Source of the DNA: Micromonospora terminaliae
GTDB taxonomy: Bacteria > Actinomycetota > Actinomycetes > Mycobacteriales > Micromonosporaceae
NCBI RefSeq assembly: GCF_009671205.1
Contig: NZ_CP045309.1
Location: 5,970,001 to 6,034,000 of the forward strand
Length of the DNA: 64,000 nucleotides
Reading direction: 5' to 3'
Below, piece after piece: positions 33,528 to 42,185 of this stretch. The position numbers were made by a program, and so were the translations under genes. How positions within the stretch are numbered: position 1 is the first letter of the stretch; each line of letters begins with the position of its first letter. Below the pieces are notes generated by a model. That model saw only the letters and a program-made list of their open reading frames with translations. It ran no database searches and was not told the origin of the DNA.

Positions 33528-34364
33528 ATGGGCATGCTCTGCGCGGTCAGCTTCAACCGGTACGGGCGCCTCTTCTACCTGGATCCCGGTGAGCTGCGCC
33601 CGCAGGTGGGCGACAAGGTGCTGGTGCCCACCGACGACGGGCCCGAGGTGGCCGAGTGCGTCTGGGCGGCGCAGTGGGTCAGCGAGGACACCGAGGGCTT
33701 CCCCCGGCTGGCCGGCCTGGCCGGGGACGAGGACCTGCGCCGCGACGAGCTGCTGCGGCGGCGCAAGGCCGACGCCAAGGTGGCCGCCAAGCGGCTGATC
33801 CGCGAGCACGGCCTGCCCATGAAGGTGGTGGCCATCGACCACGTCTTCGCCACCCCGGAGACCGGCAGCGACCGGACGACCGTCTACTTCACCGCGCCGC
33901 ACCGGGTCGACTTCCGCTCGCTGGTGCGCGACCTGGGGGCGACCCTGCACTGCCGGGTTGAGCTGCGCCAGCTCTCCGCCCGGGACTCGGCCCGGGTGCA
34001 GGGCGGGATCGGCTCCTGCGGGCGGGACCTGTGCTGCGCCACCTTCCTCACCGACTTCGAACCGGTCACCATCCGGATGGCCAAGGACCAGGACCTGCCG
34101 CTCAACCCGCTGCGCATCTCCGGCGCGTGCGGCCGGCTGATGTGCTGCCTCAAGTACGAGCACCCGCTCTACCAGCGGTTCCAGGAGTCCGCGCCGGCCA
34201 TCGGCAGCCGCGTCTCCACCCCGGAGGGCGAGGGCAAGGTCGTCGGCCACAGCGTCCCCCGCGACTCGGTCACGGTGCGCCTGGATGCCGACGGCTCCCG
34301 CTGCTCGTGCAGCCGCGCATCGGTGTGCGCCCCCCGCCAGGCCCACGACCAGCACTACTCCTGA
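33528..34364 (+). CDS. PSP1-domain protein, RicT/YaaT-like
   Basis: Cytosolic protein of 278 residues with the PSP1 C-terminal region. In Bacillus the RicT relative helps mRNA maturation and carries an Fe-S cluster with partners. Visible are 'DKVLVPTDDGPEVAECVW', 'VYFTAPHRVDFRSLVRDLG', 'GIGSCGRDLCCATF' and 'CGRLMCCLKYEHPLY', plus an extra cysteine set near the end ('CSCSRASVC'). The cysteines are likely metal or cluster ligands. The ATG at 33528 is in conserved position; a second ATG two codons later is possible. Confidence 0.85.
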   Translation: MGMLCAVSFNRYGRLFYLDPGELRPQVGDKVLVPTDDGPEVAECVWAAQWVSEDTEGFPRLAGLAGDEDLRRDELLRRRKADAKVAAKRLIREHGLPMKVVAIDHVFATPETGSDRTTVYFTAPHRVDFRSLVRDLGATLHCRVELRQLSARDSARVQGGIGSCGRDLCCATFLTDFEPVTIRMAKDQDLPLNPLRISGACGRLMCCLKYEHPLYQRFQESAPAIGSRVSTPEGEGKVVGHSVPRDSVTVRLDADGSRCSCSRASVCAPRQAHDQHYS

Positions 34365-34414
34365 CCGCCTCAGCCCTCCCGCGCGTCCCCGCCTTCCCGT
34401 CCGCGCCTCGCGGT

Positions 34415-34474
34415 GTTGATCAAGAGGTTTGCGTCAGGGATCGCTGGATTCCAGACGCAAACCTCTTGATCAAC
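34415..34474. repeat. perfect 21-base inverted repeat between convergent genes
   Basis: Arms 34415-34435 and 34454-34474 are exact inverted copies (21 of 21), AT-richer than the neighbourhood, with an 18-base spacer. The position between two converging genes fits a bidirectional terminator, but the absence of a T-run and the perfect arms also fit a dispersed palindromic element. Confidence 0.85.
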
Positions 34475-34481
34475 GGGTGGG

Positions 34482-36218
34482 TCAGCGGAGGACGATGGGG
34501 GATTCGGCCAGGCGGGGGGTCAGGGGGGACTTCGGGAGGATCCAGCTTGCCGTCGGGGACTCTTCGGGGTTGAGCTGCCAGGTGTGGGAGACCTTGTCGA
34601 CCGCGATCGGGTAGATCGTCAGGGTGCCGTCCGGGTCGATGCGGAAGCGGAGGAATGACTTCGAGTCCTCGATGCCCTGGCCGGCGAAGAGCTCGTTGAC
34701 GTTCACCCCGAACGAGCCGGCCACCAGCAGGTACAGCGCCACCAGCTGGCTGGCGACCAGCCCGCTCACCGGCCCGTACAGGACGGCGGCGGCGACCGCC
34801 GGCAGCGGCCACGGCCAGTCGTAGAACGGCAGTTGCAGCCAGAGCCAGGTGCCGCCGGCAGCCAGCGCCACGTGAGCCAGGCCGTGGGTCACGCCGAGGA
34901 TCCAGTGCCGGGCGTGCCGCTTCCCACCGGCGCTGGGCGGCTTGGCGAAGAACGCCGCGCTCAGCAGGGTCACCGCCAGCATGATCACCAGCGGCACGCT
35001 GAACAGCCGCTGCTCGGTGGTTCCGACCTGGTTCGCCGCCACCCCGGCCATGGCCAGCATGAGCAGCGTGTGCAGGGTGCCCAGCAGAGTGGTGAAACCC
35101 GGGTTGCGGAACGGCAGCCGGGCGAAGATCCCCCAGCCGTACCGCCGGGAGCGGGCCTTGTCCGGATAGCGGGCGGCCAGCTCGTACTCGCGGGTGCGGC
35201 TGGACCGGCGGGCCAGCGTGTCCCGCGGCGGCACCTCCAGCCGCTCGGGCAGCTGGTGGGTGGGGTAGAGGTAGGCGCCGCCACCCCCACAGGTGATCAA
35301 CTGCCGATCCGGTCCGGTGTAGCGGGCGTAGTGGTGCAGGTCGCCGGAGACCAGCAGCCGCACCTGAGCGCCCGTGGGCGCCACGATCGTACGGATGAAG
35401 TAGTCGATCGAGTCGTAGGCCGTGGGATGGTCGTGGGCCTTGACCCACGTCGGCGCCGGCACCGCGAGGATCACCTTGGCCCGCGGCGTGAGCTTCCGGG
35501 CGACCTCGTCGAAGTAGGTGAGCTGCGGGTCGTCCAGGTACGACCCGGACTGGTCGTCGAGGCCGAGCAGCCACCAGTCGGCCGGCAACTCCACCGCGAA
35601 GTACGAGCGGGACTGGCCGGTGCCCCAACCCGCGAAGTGCCGGTCCCGGGACCGGACGAACAACCGCAGGAACGCCGTCAGGCCGTCGTACCAGTCGTGG
35701 TTGCCCGGCACCGCGAAGAGCGTCGGCCGCTGCGGCGGCGCGATCGGCAGCGCCGCCTGGTACGGCCCCTTGCACCGGTCCTCGTACGCCTCGTAGGCCG
35801 CCGACGGGTAGACCTGGTCGCCCCCCATCACCAGCGTCTGCGCCCGGGGCAGCCGGTGCCCGTCCACCTCCAGCTCCGGCTGGGCGAGCAGATAGGCCAC
35901 CGAGTACGTGGCGTCGAAACCGTCACCCAGGTCGGCCACGTAGTCCAGCCAGAGCCCGCCGTCCGGCCCCACCTGCCGGAACGTGTCGTCGCCGAACGCG
36001 TTCTGCAACTCGCGCTTGTCCAGGTACGCCCCGAACAGTATCGCCAGCAGCGTCCGCAGCCCGGTGCTGATGAGCAGCAGCGGCGCGAGCCAGGGGACCG
36101 GCTTCCGGGGGGTGAACCCCAGCTCCAGCGGGTCCAGGCTGCGCGGGCGGCGGCTGGCCCGCTCGCCCGGGTGCGCCTCGGGGATCGGCTGCTGCGGCGG
36201 CACGTGATCGTCACTCAC
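34482..36218 (-). CDS. membrane-associated metallophosphoesterase
   Basis: A 578-residue protein: an N-terminal helix ('WLAPLLLISTGLRTLLAILF'), a calcineurin-like phosphoesterase domain and about five C-terminal helices. Metal-site motifs are 'DYVADLGDGFD', 'LVMGGDQVYPS', 'AVPGNHDWYDG' and 'LLVSGDLHHYARY'. The domain between 'GNHD' and the terminal helices faces the cytosol or exterior depending on topology, which I cannot decide. The substrate is unknown. The ATG at 36218 is the first plausible start. Convergent with the PSP1 gene and followed by the 21-base inverted repeat. Confidence 0.87.
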   Translation of the reverse strand: MSDDHVPPQQPIPEAHPGERASRRPRSLDPLELGFTPRKPVPWLAPLLLISTGLRTLLAILFGAYLDKRELQNAFGDDTFRQVGPDGGLWLDYVADLGDGFDATYSVAYLLAQPELEVDGHRLPRAQTLVMGGDQVYPSAAYEAYEDRCKGPYQAALPIAPPQRPTLFAVPGNHDWYDGLTAFLRLFVRSRDRHFAGWGTGQSRSYFAVELPADWWLLGLDDQSGSYLDDPQLTYFDEVARKLTPRAKVILAVPAPTWVKAHDHPTAYDSIDYFIRTIVAPTGAQVRLLVSGDLHHYARYTGPDRQLITCGGGGAYLYPTHQLPERLEVPPRDTLARRSSRTREYELAARYPDKARSRRYGWGIFARLPFRNPGFTTLLGTLHTLLMLAMAGVAANQVGTTEQRLFSVPLVIMLAVTLLSAAFFAKPPSAGGKRHARHWILGVTHGLAHVALAAGGTWLWLQLPFYDWPWPLPAVAAAVLYGPVSGLVASQLVALYLLVAGSFGVNVNELFAGQGIEDSKSFLRFRIDPDGTLTIYPIAVDKVSHTWQLNPEESPTASWILPKSPLTPRLAESPIVLR

Positions 36219-36351
36219 CCGCCGCAGGGTAGTCCCGACCGGGCGCGAAGTCTCTCCCGCGTACGTGCTGAAACTCCCGGATGTCCGGATCTTCGGGGAG
36301 GGGGATCCCGTTCGGCAGCCGCCGGGGTGTGCCGTACACTTGACGATCGTT

Positions 36352-36425
36352 GCCGCCTTAGCTCAGTCGGCTAGAGCGACGCACTCGTAATGCGTAGGTC
36401 GACGGTTCGATTCCGTCAGGCGGCT
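36352..36425 (+). tRNA. tRNA-Thr (anticodon CGT)
   Basis: The 7-base acceptor stem GCCGCCT pairs with AGGCGGC at 36418-36424, with T as discriminator and no encoded CCA. The D-arm is GCTCAGTCGGCTAGAGC, the anticodon loop CTCGTAA has CGT at 36386-36388, and the T-arm contains GGTTCGATTCC. It decodes ACG. Its 3' part is the integration target repeated at 40306 and 42142. Confidence 0.96.
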
Positions 36426-36427
36426 CG
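36384..36427 (+). repeat. attachment-site core, copy 1 (inside tRNA-Thr)
   Basis: The 44 bases from the anticodon loop to just past the tRNA 3' end recur exactly at 40306-40349 and with two changes at 42142-42185. A 3' tRNA half adjoining an integrase gene is the classic attL arrangement. Confidence 0.88.
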
Positions 36428-36442
36428 GTGAAGAAGCCCAGG

Positions 36443-37699
36443 TCAACGACCTGGGCTTCGCCGTTTCCCAAGGTCGACAACCTCGCCGCCGGCCGTGCCA
36501 GTCCGCAAATAGTCCGCATCCCGCGCCGCGACCGCCTCGTCCAGCCGATTGGCGACCGCGTCCAGGTCGTCACCGAAGAGCCCCGCGTACACGTCCAAGG
36601 TCATCGACGCCGAGGCGTGCCCGAGCATCCGCTGCACCGCCTTGACGTTGGCACCCGCCGCCACGGCCAGACTCGCCGCCGTGTGCCGCAGGTCGTGCGG
36701 AGTTAGCCCAGCCAGCCCAACCGACGCCGCAGCTGGCGCGAAGACCCGCGACCGGAAGTTGGTGTTACGCAGCGGCCCGCCGTTCGGAGCGGTGAACACC
36801 AGCGCGTCCCGACGCTTGCCGGCGACGTGCGCGGCCAGCTCGTCGACGAGGAACCGCGGAATCGGCACCGACCGGCGCTGATGGTTCTTCGGTGTGCCCT
36901 CGACCAGCTCCCCGCCGACCTCCGCGAACGCCACCGCCACCCGCCGCCGCAGCAGATCCAGCCGCGACACCCGCAACGCCGACGCCTCACCCCACCGCAG
37001 CCCGGTGTAAGCCAGGAACCGCACCAGCAGCCCGTACCGCCCGCACGCCTCCGCGAGCCTCGCCACCTGGTCGTGGTCAAGGAACACCGGTTCCTCCCGC
37101 ACGACCCGAGGCAGCCGGACGCCATCTGCCGGATTCCGGGACATCCGGCCATCCCGCACGGCATGCGCTAGGGCCAGCGACAGCACCCGGTGCGCGTACC
37201 GGACCGTTGCCGGGGCGAGGCCGGAGGCGGTGAGCCGCTGCACCCAGGCCGCTACCTCCGCGTACGAGACTGCCGAAAGCGGGATGTCCTCCCACGTCGG
37301 AAGGATCTGCCGCCGTAACGCCAACTCGTACCGGGTACGGGTCGACGGCTTGAGCTGCACCTGAGCCGCCATCCACTGCGCCGCCCAGGCACCCACGGTC
37401 ACCCGCGCCCGAGCGCGGTCGACCAAGGCGGCCCGCAAGCGGGCCGCGCCGGACGCGCTCGGCCTGCTGGCGGCGCAAGCGCCGGCATCGGCCGGCGCGT
37501 CGGCCGATAAGGGCCTTGCCTCCGGCGGGGGCCAGACGACTCCGAGATGGAGTTGCCGAACGGTTTGGGTTCGTGGGTAGTGAGGCGCCATCCCGCCAGC
37601 CACCGACCCAGGCAAGCCGAGCAGACCAGGGCCAGGGCGACAAGGTCGTTCGTCCGGTGGGGCGCTCCACCTTGTCGCCCTGGCCCTGGCCAGCTCCAC
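36443..37699 (-). pseudogene. tyrosine recombinase/integrase, N-terminus apparently replaced
   Basis: The part from about 37430 leftwards is a good phage-type integrase: SAM-like core-binding domain ('VTVGAWAAQWMAAQ', 'LKPSTRTRYELALR'), then the catalytic Arg in 'TGLRWGEASALRV', 'HDLRHTAASLAVAAG', 'MLGHASASMTLDVYAG' with the nucleophile Tyr. The frame stays open to 37699, but the first 95 or so codons are low-complexity and overlap a 22-base inverted repeat. The usual N-terminal arm-binding domain is missing, so it is probably 5'-truncated. Its stop lies 18 bases from the tRNA. Confidence 0.7.
37624..37691. repeat. 22-base inverted repeat at the integrase 5' end
   Basis: Arms 37624-37645 and 37670-37691 are inverted copies with a single mismatch and a 24-base spacer. 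The repeat lies where integrase similarity has already ended, consistent with a junction or a small inserted element. Confidence 0.75.
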
Positions 37700-37758
37700 C
37701 GTGTGTGGGTCGGCGGCAGACGGGATGGCAGGGAGGTTATCGTCGGCAGCTTGCTGAT

Positions 37759-39417
37759 TCAGAAAGGCCGGACATCTAGCGCCGGGCGGAAGGCGGGATG
37801 GATGATGAAGCCATCTGCGTGACGAATGTTTGCGACGCTATCCGCATATTCGGGATAGTCGTATCCGTATATCGCCCTCCTGGCGTTGTCCGGAAGGACA
37901 CCAAGGAACCCGATATCGAAGAGTAGCTTCACTATCAGGTGGTACCCGTCAGCCCAGTCATCTGCGGGGGTCCCGTTCCAGAAGGGCTCGCTAACCTCAG
38001 TCAGCCATTGCACCCCATTGAACTTATAGTCCGCTAGGAGCTCAAAGCAGTTGTCGAAGTACTTCGTAATTGTTTCCTTGCTCATTACGGCCGGCGCCTG
38101 CCTGAACCTACTCAAGACCCGGTCGATACCGGTGAAGGTTGGGTCCCACTCGTCCCGAAGAGCCAAGAGGCGGTTGCGCGAGTAAGACCCTTCAGCGTCC
38201 TTGAGATCCTCCCAGCTCAGCCGTTGCTTGTTCCCCGCGAGCATAAACGCCTCATTCAGGAAGGCAATAGCATCCCGGGGGCGCATCAACGTCCGATCCA
38301 GCACAAATTCGAGAGCTTTTCCCCGTGTCTGATTGTAATTGGGGAGCAGGCTCTTGATGCCGGAGACCCCTCCTAGATTGCGCCTCTCCGCCGCAACGCG
38401 CGCCCGCTCATCGAGCATGGCTTCGAGCTCATTAGCGGACCATCTGACGCGCATTGACAACGCACGGAACTTCTCCCCTTGACCCCCTCCGCGTCCAAAG
38501 TCAAGGGTTTCGAAGATATTTGTTCGCAGTGCGACGATTACCTTGAGATTAGCGACTCGCTTCAAATCGAAGACCACTTGGAACAGGTTCCGGATTAGGT
38601 CGTTCTTGACCTTGTCGTCAGCCCAGTCCTTGTCCAGGTCATCTATGAGGACGTAGGTGTAATGCTGCGACGATTCCAAAATTTCGTCATTAAGGACGTT
38701 CATCATGGTGTTGAGTCGAGGGAGCTGCGTCTCATTGACGACTCGCTGGAATCTCCGCACTAATTCAACCCGCTCCTCAGAGGAGGTCGTGTTGGTATCG
38801 TCGGAGCTGACGCTAAAGTCGATGGGCTTAACGCCCAGCTTCCCGCCCGCTGCGGCCTTGAACTGGCTCTCGAACTTGTTGGTAATGTCGCGGACCCGCT
38901 CGTCCGTCTCGCACCAGAACTTGCCCTCAAACTCTTCTAGATACTCAAGGGCAGCCTTCTTCTTGTTGTCTCTCTTGATCTTATCCATGATCGTATCGAT
39001 AAAGCGTTGCTTAGCGTCGGGTGAATCGATTTTATAGCGGTGCTTGATAATCTCAATTAGAAGGACGTGCTTCCATAGCGCATTGTACAGCGAATCGAGG
39101 TGGACGTTGAGTGCTGTGAGATGCCGGACAACTCCAAGATCCGTAATGTAGGGCAAGGACAAGTCAATCGGATTAATCTCGATTACATGCTCAGGCCAGT
39201 CGGCCCTTATTCGCTGCAACGCCGCCGACTTGCCGCTGCCGGTCCTGCCAATAACAAAGCACTTAGCGTCCCCACCCCTCGACACGATCGAGCGGTAGAT
39301 AGAGGATTCATAGAAGGCGTCACTGAGCAGGCCGTCTGCCTCGGCGATCTCACCTCCGAGGTTGAGATTCCCGTGGATATTCCGCTTAGGTTCGGTGTTG
39401 TGCTTCACTTTCGCCAT
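37759..39417 (-). CDS. P-loop ATPase of the Sll1717 type, genomic-island cargo
   Basis: A 552-residue predicted NTPase. Walker A is 'GRTGSGKS' (57-64), Walker B 'YVLIDDLDKDW' (255-265) and a sensor-like 'VIVALRTNIFE' (294-303). 'VIEINPIDLSLPYITDLGVV' and the C-terminal 'GFIIHPAFRPALD' fit the Sll1717-type ATPase family. A charged helical region (130-190, 'KIKRDNKKKAALEYLEEFEG') splits the ATPase core. The architecture recalls KAP/STAND NTPases of defence islands, but the function is unknown. The ATG at 39417 follows GGAGG four bases upstream; an upstream ATG at 39552 lacks one. Base composition is clearly less GC-rich than its neighbours. Confidence 0.75.
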   Translation of the reverse strand: MAKVKHNTEPKRNIHGNLNLGGEIAEADGLLSDAFYESSIYRSIVSRGGDAKCFVIGRTGSGKSAALQRIRADWPEHVIEINPIDLSLPYITDLGVVRHLTALNVHLDSLYNALWKHVLLIEIIKHRYKIDSPDAKQRFIDTIMDKIKRDNKKKAALEYLEEFEGKFWCETDERVRDITNKFESQFKAAAGGKLGVKPIDFSVSSDDTNTTSSEERVELVRRFQRVVNETQLPRLNTMMNVLNDEILESSQHYTYVLIDDLDKDWADDKVKNDLIRNLFQVVFDLKRVANLKVIVALRTNIFETLDFGRGGGQGEKFRALSMRVRWSANELEAMLDERARVAAERRNLGGVSGIKSLLPNYNQTRGKALEFVLDRTLMRPRDAIAFLNEAFMLAGNKQRLSWEDLKDAEGSYSRNRLLALRDEWDPTFTGIDRVLSRFRQAPAVMSKETITKYFDNCFELLADYKFNGVQWLTEVSEPFWNGTPADDWADGYHLIVKLLFDIGFLGVLPDNARRAIYGYDYPEYADSVANIRHADGFIIHPAFRPALDVRPF

Positions 39418-39887
39418 AGGTCCTCCGTCCCAGTCTGGCGAGAAGGCTAGAACAGAAGTTGATCGTTCTGAAGCGATGGCGTGAGGCGATCGGGCTCTTA
39501 GGTTGATTCGTACGGTAGTCGGGATCCCCTTACGCCCGGCAAAGATAGACATACCGCCCCGATACAGGACCTTTGCTGTCGTCTATCTGTCATTCTGTTG
39601 CACGGGATGGATGGATGGCTAGGACTAACCGCTAACGGGGCAGGCGGCGGGTTTCGCCGGCGGTGTGGGAGCCGTCTAGGACGGAGCGCAGGGCGGCCAT
39701 GACCCTTCCTGTCACCAACGCCCGTCGCTGCGACGTGCCAACCGCGTGCCAGTAGCCAGTACCCAAGACGGGCACGAACGGGCACGAGCCGTCACCCGTT
39801 CCTTCATCACCAGCAGGCGTTCCGGGCATCTCGGGGCGATGATCTTCGTCCTTCCAAGCTGACGGTGCGGGCTGCGATGATCGCGCC
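39418..39887. other. 470-base stretch without a supported gene
   Basis: The left part (39418-39620) is AT-richer and probably holds the ATPase promoter. The minus frame through 39632-39700 ('MAALRSVLDGSHTAGETRRL') looks like the end of a protein but has no supported start. I see no terminator hairpin or RNA gene here. Confidence 0.4.
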
Positions 39888-40181
39888 GTGGGTGGTGGCG
39901 ATGACAGCCGCGAGGACTGGCGTGAACTACGCACGCAGCTGCGCATAGGCCAACGCCTGACCGGTCGCGTGTGTTGGGTTCCAAGTCCCGGTGTAATTGG
40001 AGTCGGTGTTGACCTCGGTCTTGCCGTGAAGGGCTTCGTGGATGTCCTGATGCTGTCCTACGACGCGGCACAGTGGCCCACGCTCGGCACCGTTACGGAG
40101 TTCGAGATCATCCATATGGATGAGCGGCCTCAGATCCGTCTGCGGCCCGTCGAGCCGAGCTACCGAGCGGATCATCCATAG
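39888..40181 (+). CDS. S1-like small protein
   Basis: A 97-residue protein whose central part reads like an OB/S1 fold: 'GQRLTGRVCWVPSPGVIGVG', 'VDLGLAVKGFVDVLMLSYDA', 'LGTVTEFEIIHMDERPQIRL'. Such proteins could bind RNA or single-stranded DNA. The acidic N-terminus ('GGGDDSREDWRELRTQ') is typical of small actinobacterial relatives. The GTG start has no strong ribosome site. It lies inside the first integrated segment, 124 bases before the second attachment core. Confidence 0.6.
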   Translation: MGGGDDSREDWRELRTQLRIGQRLTGRVCWVPSPGVIGVGVDLGLAVKGFVDVLMLSYDAAQWPTLGTVTEFEIIHMDERPQIRLRPVEPSYRADHP

Positions 40182-40305
40182 GTGGGCGGTCCGCATCCAG
40201 TCCGCAAGAGGTCGACGGACAGCGGGGGAGTAGTGCGAGATGCCGAAAAGGTGTTCCCGCTGCTAGACGGCCATGTGCCCAGGCCGGCGGGACGGGCAAT
40301 TTGAT

Positions 40306-40349
40306 CTCGTAATGCGTAGGTCGACGGTTCGATTCCGTCAGGCGGCTCG
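40306..40349 (+). repeat. attachment-site core, copy 2
   Basis: Exact 44-of-44 match to the tRNA-Thr 3' part at 36384-36427. The upstream half of a tRNA is missing, so it is not a tRNA gene. It probably marks the right end of the first element and the left end of the second. Confidence 0.9.
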
Positions 40350-40356
40350 ATAGAAG

Positions 40357-40401
40357 GGCCCAGGTCACCGGCTTGATCGCCGACCATGACCTGGGCCTTT
40401 T
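40357..40401. terminator. terminator hairpin next to att copy 2
   Basis: Perfect 11-base arms (GGCCCAGGTCA and TGACCTGGGCC) around a 19-base loop, followed by TTTT. A related but shorter CCCAGGTC hairpin follows copies 1 and 3, where it forms the end of the integrase genes, so this may be what remains of a third integrase end. Confidence 0.65.
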
Positions 40402-40645
40402 GCTTGCCTTCGCGAGGCCGAGCAGCCAAGCGAGCAGCAACCTGCTCACCCGACCACGTTTGCCCGTGCGTCAAGGCCATCTTGGCGTGGCGGGCCGGAC
40501 GGCGGCCCCCTCCCCATCAGGGCGGGTCGACGGCAGACAGTGAGGACTCGCCGGCACTCGCCGACGAGCGCCAGGTGCGTCGAGCCGCCTTTGTAAGGCA
40601 GAGCCTCAACTCGGGAGCGAAGCGACTCAGCGATCGGCGACGTAA

Positions 40646-41158
40646 TCAGCTGAGGGCTCGCAATGCGGCGGTGACCACCAGGAAGAGCGAGATCAGTACA
40701 GCCGAGCCGACTCGTACCTGTCGTGAGCGGCTGAAGAGGCCCACCACGAACGCCACTCCCACGCCCAGCAGCCAGTGGCCGACCTCGGGATGGCGATCGG
40801 GCTCGAAGCCGAGTTGACCGAGGACCGCACGGCCGTAGCCGACGAGTGCGGCGCCGCCGGCCCAAACAAGCAGGGTCCAGCCGCACCGGCCGCCGGGACT
40901 TTCAGTCAGCCGCGACCCGTGGCGGGTGAGGGTACCGAGCAGGTAGGTCATCGTCAGCAGCGCCACCGCGCCGATGAGCAGCACGACGTGCAGCCCGACG
41001 AAGAGCGTGAGTAGCACCCACGGGCCGCTGGTGGTCCCTCGCAGAAACAGGGCGGCCGCCGCACCGACCACGACCACCTGCCCCACCGCCAGGCGGTTCG
41101 CATTCACCAGGTGCGGCGCGGCCAGTGCCGACCGTGGTGGGGCCGGGTGTTCCGCCAT
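40646..41158 (-). CDS. hypothetical four-helix membrane protein
   Basis: A 170-residue protein with four hydrophobic segments: 'LAVGQVVVVGAAAALFL', 'LLTLFVGLHVVLLIGAVALL', 'LGVGVAFVVGLF' and 'VGSAVLISLFLVVTAAL', plus a Trp/Gly-rich loop. No domain family is recognised. GGGGGAG lies six bases ahead of the ATG at 41158, which is why the longer frame from 41191 is not used. It lies between attachment cores 2 and 3 and is therefore element cargo. Confidence 0.6.
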   Translation of the reverse strand: MAEHPAPPRSALAAPHLVNANRLAVGQVVVVGAAAALFLRGTTSGPWVLLTLFVGLHVVLLIGAVALLTMTYLLGTLTRHGSRLTESPGGRCGWTLLVWAGGAALVGYGRAVLGQLGFEPDRHPEVGHWLLGVGVAFVVGLFSRSRQVRVGSAVLISLFLVVTAALRALS

Positions 41159-41317
41159 GCTGCACTCCCCCGTTGCGTCAGTCCGCCCCACACTCAGCAG
41201 GGCTGGTCAGCGGTCAGGGTGAGACATCCGCTGTTCCGCCGCTTTCCCGAGTCCCTTCCGCTGGCGGCTGCCGCACTCAATGACAGCAACGGTTGACAGA
41301 CATTCCATGAGCGGGAG

Positions 41318-41950
41318 TTAGCCAAGGGGCTTGCATTGCCTGGTTTTGACATCATCCGGTGCGCACAGAGCGATGCTCCAGCGCAGCGAGAACTCGTACG
41401 GGTGGCCGCCGGACGTGTAGCGCAGGACCAGTTGCTCTGCGACCGCTGTGTGGGGGCCGACCTTGCGCACCCGCAGCTGCAGCGCGACCTGGGCCGCGCC
41501 CTTGTCTCGGGCGTACAGATCATCAGGCGCGCAAGCAACAGCCCTGTCGAAGACAGCCGGATCGTGGGACAGCGGGATCTTGCTGCCATCGCTGGAACTG
41601 TCCCACGGCACGAGCGCAAACGCCTCAACCCGGATTTCCCCCGTGGACATCTCGGGCTGGATCTCGTTGATGGTCACTCGACCGGGCCGGTCGAGGCAGA
41701 TACTCGCCACGCCTAAGGTACTCACGTCGCGAACCGAGTCCGGGTCGACATCGGGGAACCGCTTTCCCGCACCGGTGTAGGAGGCCGGGACAGTGATGCG
41801 AGCATCACTTGAGTTCTGCCCAGACGCGGTGGCCGAGTCTTGCATCGGCTCGGATCTGGCTTCTGGTTGATCTGTTCCGCAGGCACCGCAGAGCATCGCG
41901 ACGAGCGCGGCCACGCTGATGCGCGCAACCCTGCGCCATTGAGCGATCAC
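41318..41950 (-). CDS. exported hypothetical protein, possible lipoprotein
   Basis: A 210-residue protein. The GTG at 41950 begins a signal sequence: basic 'QWRRVARISV', hydrophobic 'AALVAMLCGAC', then Gly-Thr. The final Cys could be lipidated although the -3 residue is Cys rather than the usual Leu. The mature part is a mixed domain with 'ASICLDRPGRVTINEIQP', 'ALQLRVRKVGPHTAVAEQL' and 'YEFSLRWSIALC' and four further cysteines. Function unknown. It shares the second island segment with the membrane protein, on the same strand. Confidence 0.6.
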   Translation of the reverse strand: MIAQWRRVARISVAALVAMLCGACGTDQPEARSEPMQDSATASGQNSSDARITVPASYTGAGKRFPDVDPDSVRDVSTLGVASICLDRPGRVTINEIQPEMSTGEIRVEAFALVPWDSSSDGSKIPLSHDPAVFDRAVACAPDDLYARDKGAAQVALQLRVRKVGPHTAVAEQLVLRYTSGGHPYEFSLRWSIALCAPDDVKTRQCKPLG

Positions 41951-42141
41951 AGCAAGAGCATGGCACGAAGTGGATCTAGGTTGCTGCCCCTCGCACTGCA
42001 TCACCAGCGACCCCACAGAGAAGCCAAGCAAGCCGAGCAGCCACGCAAGCAGCCAAGCCGGCGAGCAACAGCGGACGACCGCGGACCGCGACACCACGTC
42101 GAGCAGCAGGACCATGCAGCGTGCCAGCGGCTCGGAGCCGA

Positions 42142-42185
42142 CTCATAATGCGTAGGTCGACGGTTCGATTCCGTCCGGCGGCTCG
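42142..42185 (+). repeat. attachment-site core, copy 3 (two substitutions)
   Basis: 42 of 44 bases match the tRNA-Thr core (G to A in the anticodon position, A to C near the 3' end). The right flank continues to match that of copy 1 into the integrase 3' coding region. The preceding 190 bases (41951-42141) hold no supported gene. Confidence 0.85.

Noticed and set aside
36358..36573. Minus-strand protein containing 'PPDGIEPSTYAL'
   Set aside because: This string is the reverse translation of the tRNA 3' half and recurs at each attachment core; it is not a gene.
39418..39552. N-terminal extension of the P-loop ATPase from the ATG at 39552
   Set aside because: The extra 45 residues are not protein-like, and the ATG at 39417 has a far better ribosome site.
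40306..40380. Second tRNA-Thr gene
   Set aside because: Only the anticodon loop to 3' end is present. The 5' acceptor strand and D-arm are replaced by unrelated sequence, so it is an attachment-site copy.
36384..42185. CRISPR array
   Set aside because: The three repeats are kilobases apart and derive from a tRNA gene; there are no regularly spaced short spacers and no cas genes.
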